Source of the DNA: Ferroplasma sp037442045
Lineage (GTDB): Archaea > Thermoplasmatota > Thermoplasmata > Thermoplasmatales > Thermoplasmataceae
Length of the DNA: 53,035 nucleotides
Reading direction: 5' to 3'
Assembly (NCBI RefSeq): GCF_037442045.1
Contig: NZ_JBBIRC010000004.1
Coordinates: 1-53,035 of the forward strand
Below are positions 52,991 through 53,035 of this stretch, piece by piece. Positions within the stretch are counted from its first letter, which is position 1; every line of letters starts with the position of its first letter. Made by a program: the position numbers and the translations under genes. Below the pieces are notes generated by a model that saw only the letters and a list, made by a program, of their open reading frames with translations, made no database searches and had not been told where the DNA came from.

Positions 52991-53035
52991 AGAAGCAGTT
53001 AAATTTTATTAATAATGAATTTTATATTAATTTAA

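Noticed and set aside
1..53035. CRISPR array, rRNA operon or replication origin
   Set aside because: I saw no regularly spaced repeats, no rRNA sequence and no orc1/cdc6 gene with origin repeats in the window.

Overview
The window is a roughly 53 kb chromosomal segment of an AT-rich archaeon of the order Thermoplasmatales, most like Ferroplasma or a close relative. The archaeal assignment rests on two TFB genes, Gar1, Pcc1, PCNA, the large primase subunit, RPA-type single-strand binding proteins, SRP19, S8e, S3Ae, Nmd3, Rpp21, archaeal-type PEP carboxylase and an intron-containing tRNA-Met. The narrower placement rests on the fusion of an O6-alkylguanine-DNA alkyltransferase domain to endonuclease V, a fusion I know from Ferroplasma. 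Many genes have a TATA box about 26 nt before the ATG and no leader. Downstream operon genes instead often have GGAGGTGA-like ribosome binding sites.

Layout. 1-526: decayed sequence with a PIN-domain (VapC-like) relic, then tRNA-Leu(CAG). 592-13668: AGT-EndoV, an RND transporter, RNase P Rpp21, phosphoglycolate phosphatase, dihydroorotase, an M24 peptidase with PriL, S8e with SRP19, a two-gene heterodimeric ABC exporter, and a MazG-like pyrophosphatase. 13761-19537: a small charged protein, tRNA-Leu(CAA), Pcc1, Gar1-TFB1, TFB2, GuaAa-TrmI, an unknown protein and a DtxR-like regulator with a palindromic operator. 19538-23875 is the accessory part: transposon relics (IS256-like, an IS607 deletion derivative, a TnpB zinc-ribbon relic) around a sufS-sufU pair whose base and codon use differ from the rest of the window.

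23876-29588 holds a DUF255 protein, Nmd3, arginine deiminase, S3Ae, tRNA-Met and a methyltransferase. 30019-30733 is a second, heavily decayed IS607-type element. 30955-34853 carries an HTH-10 regulator, a DUF1059 protein, tRNA-Gly(CCC), a DUF2250-like protein, glutamate dehydrogenase, PCNA and tRNA-Arg(CCT). 34940-38335 is a riboflavin region (ribH, ribC, ribB, an amidohydrolase, and the divergent pyrimidine reductase) with a repeated TAGTTACTA-type motif at its promoters. 38341-45810 contains SAH hydrolase, an FAH-family protein, a 2H phosphoesterase, ApgM, RNase Z, DUF1805, a ribbon-helix-helix protein with an inverted repeat around its TATA box, a rubrerythrin-like protein with a perfect internal 134-bp duplication, and a Nudix hydrolase. 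45908-52990 holds PEP carboxylase, both subunits of glycine dehydrogenase and the RPA pair with one unknown gene.

Most of the window is core information processing and central metabolism, with short spacings and gene overlaps. The points most worth a second look are the imported sufSU cassette between TnpB relics, the tandem duplication in the ferritin-like gene, the candidate operators of the riboflavin, RHH and DtxR genes, a probable CTG start for ribC, and the AGT-EndoV reading frame that ends inside a tRNA gene. All calls come from reading the sequence; no database search was possible.
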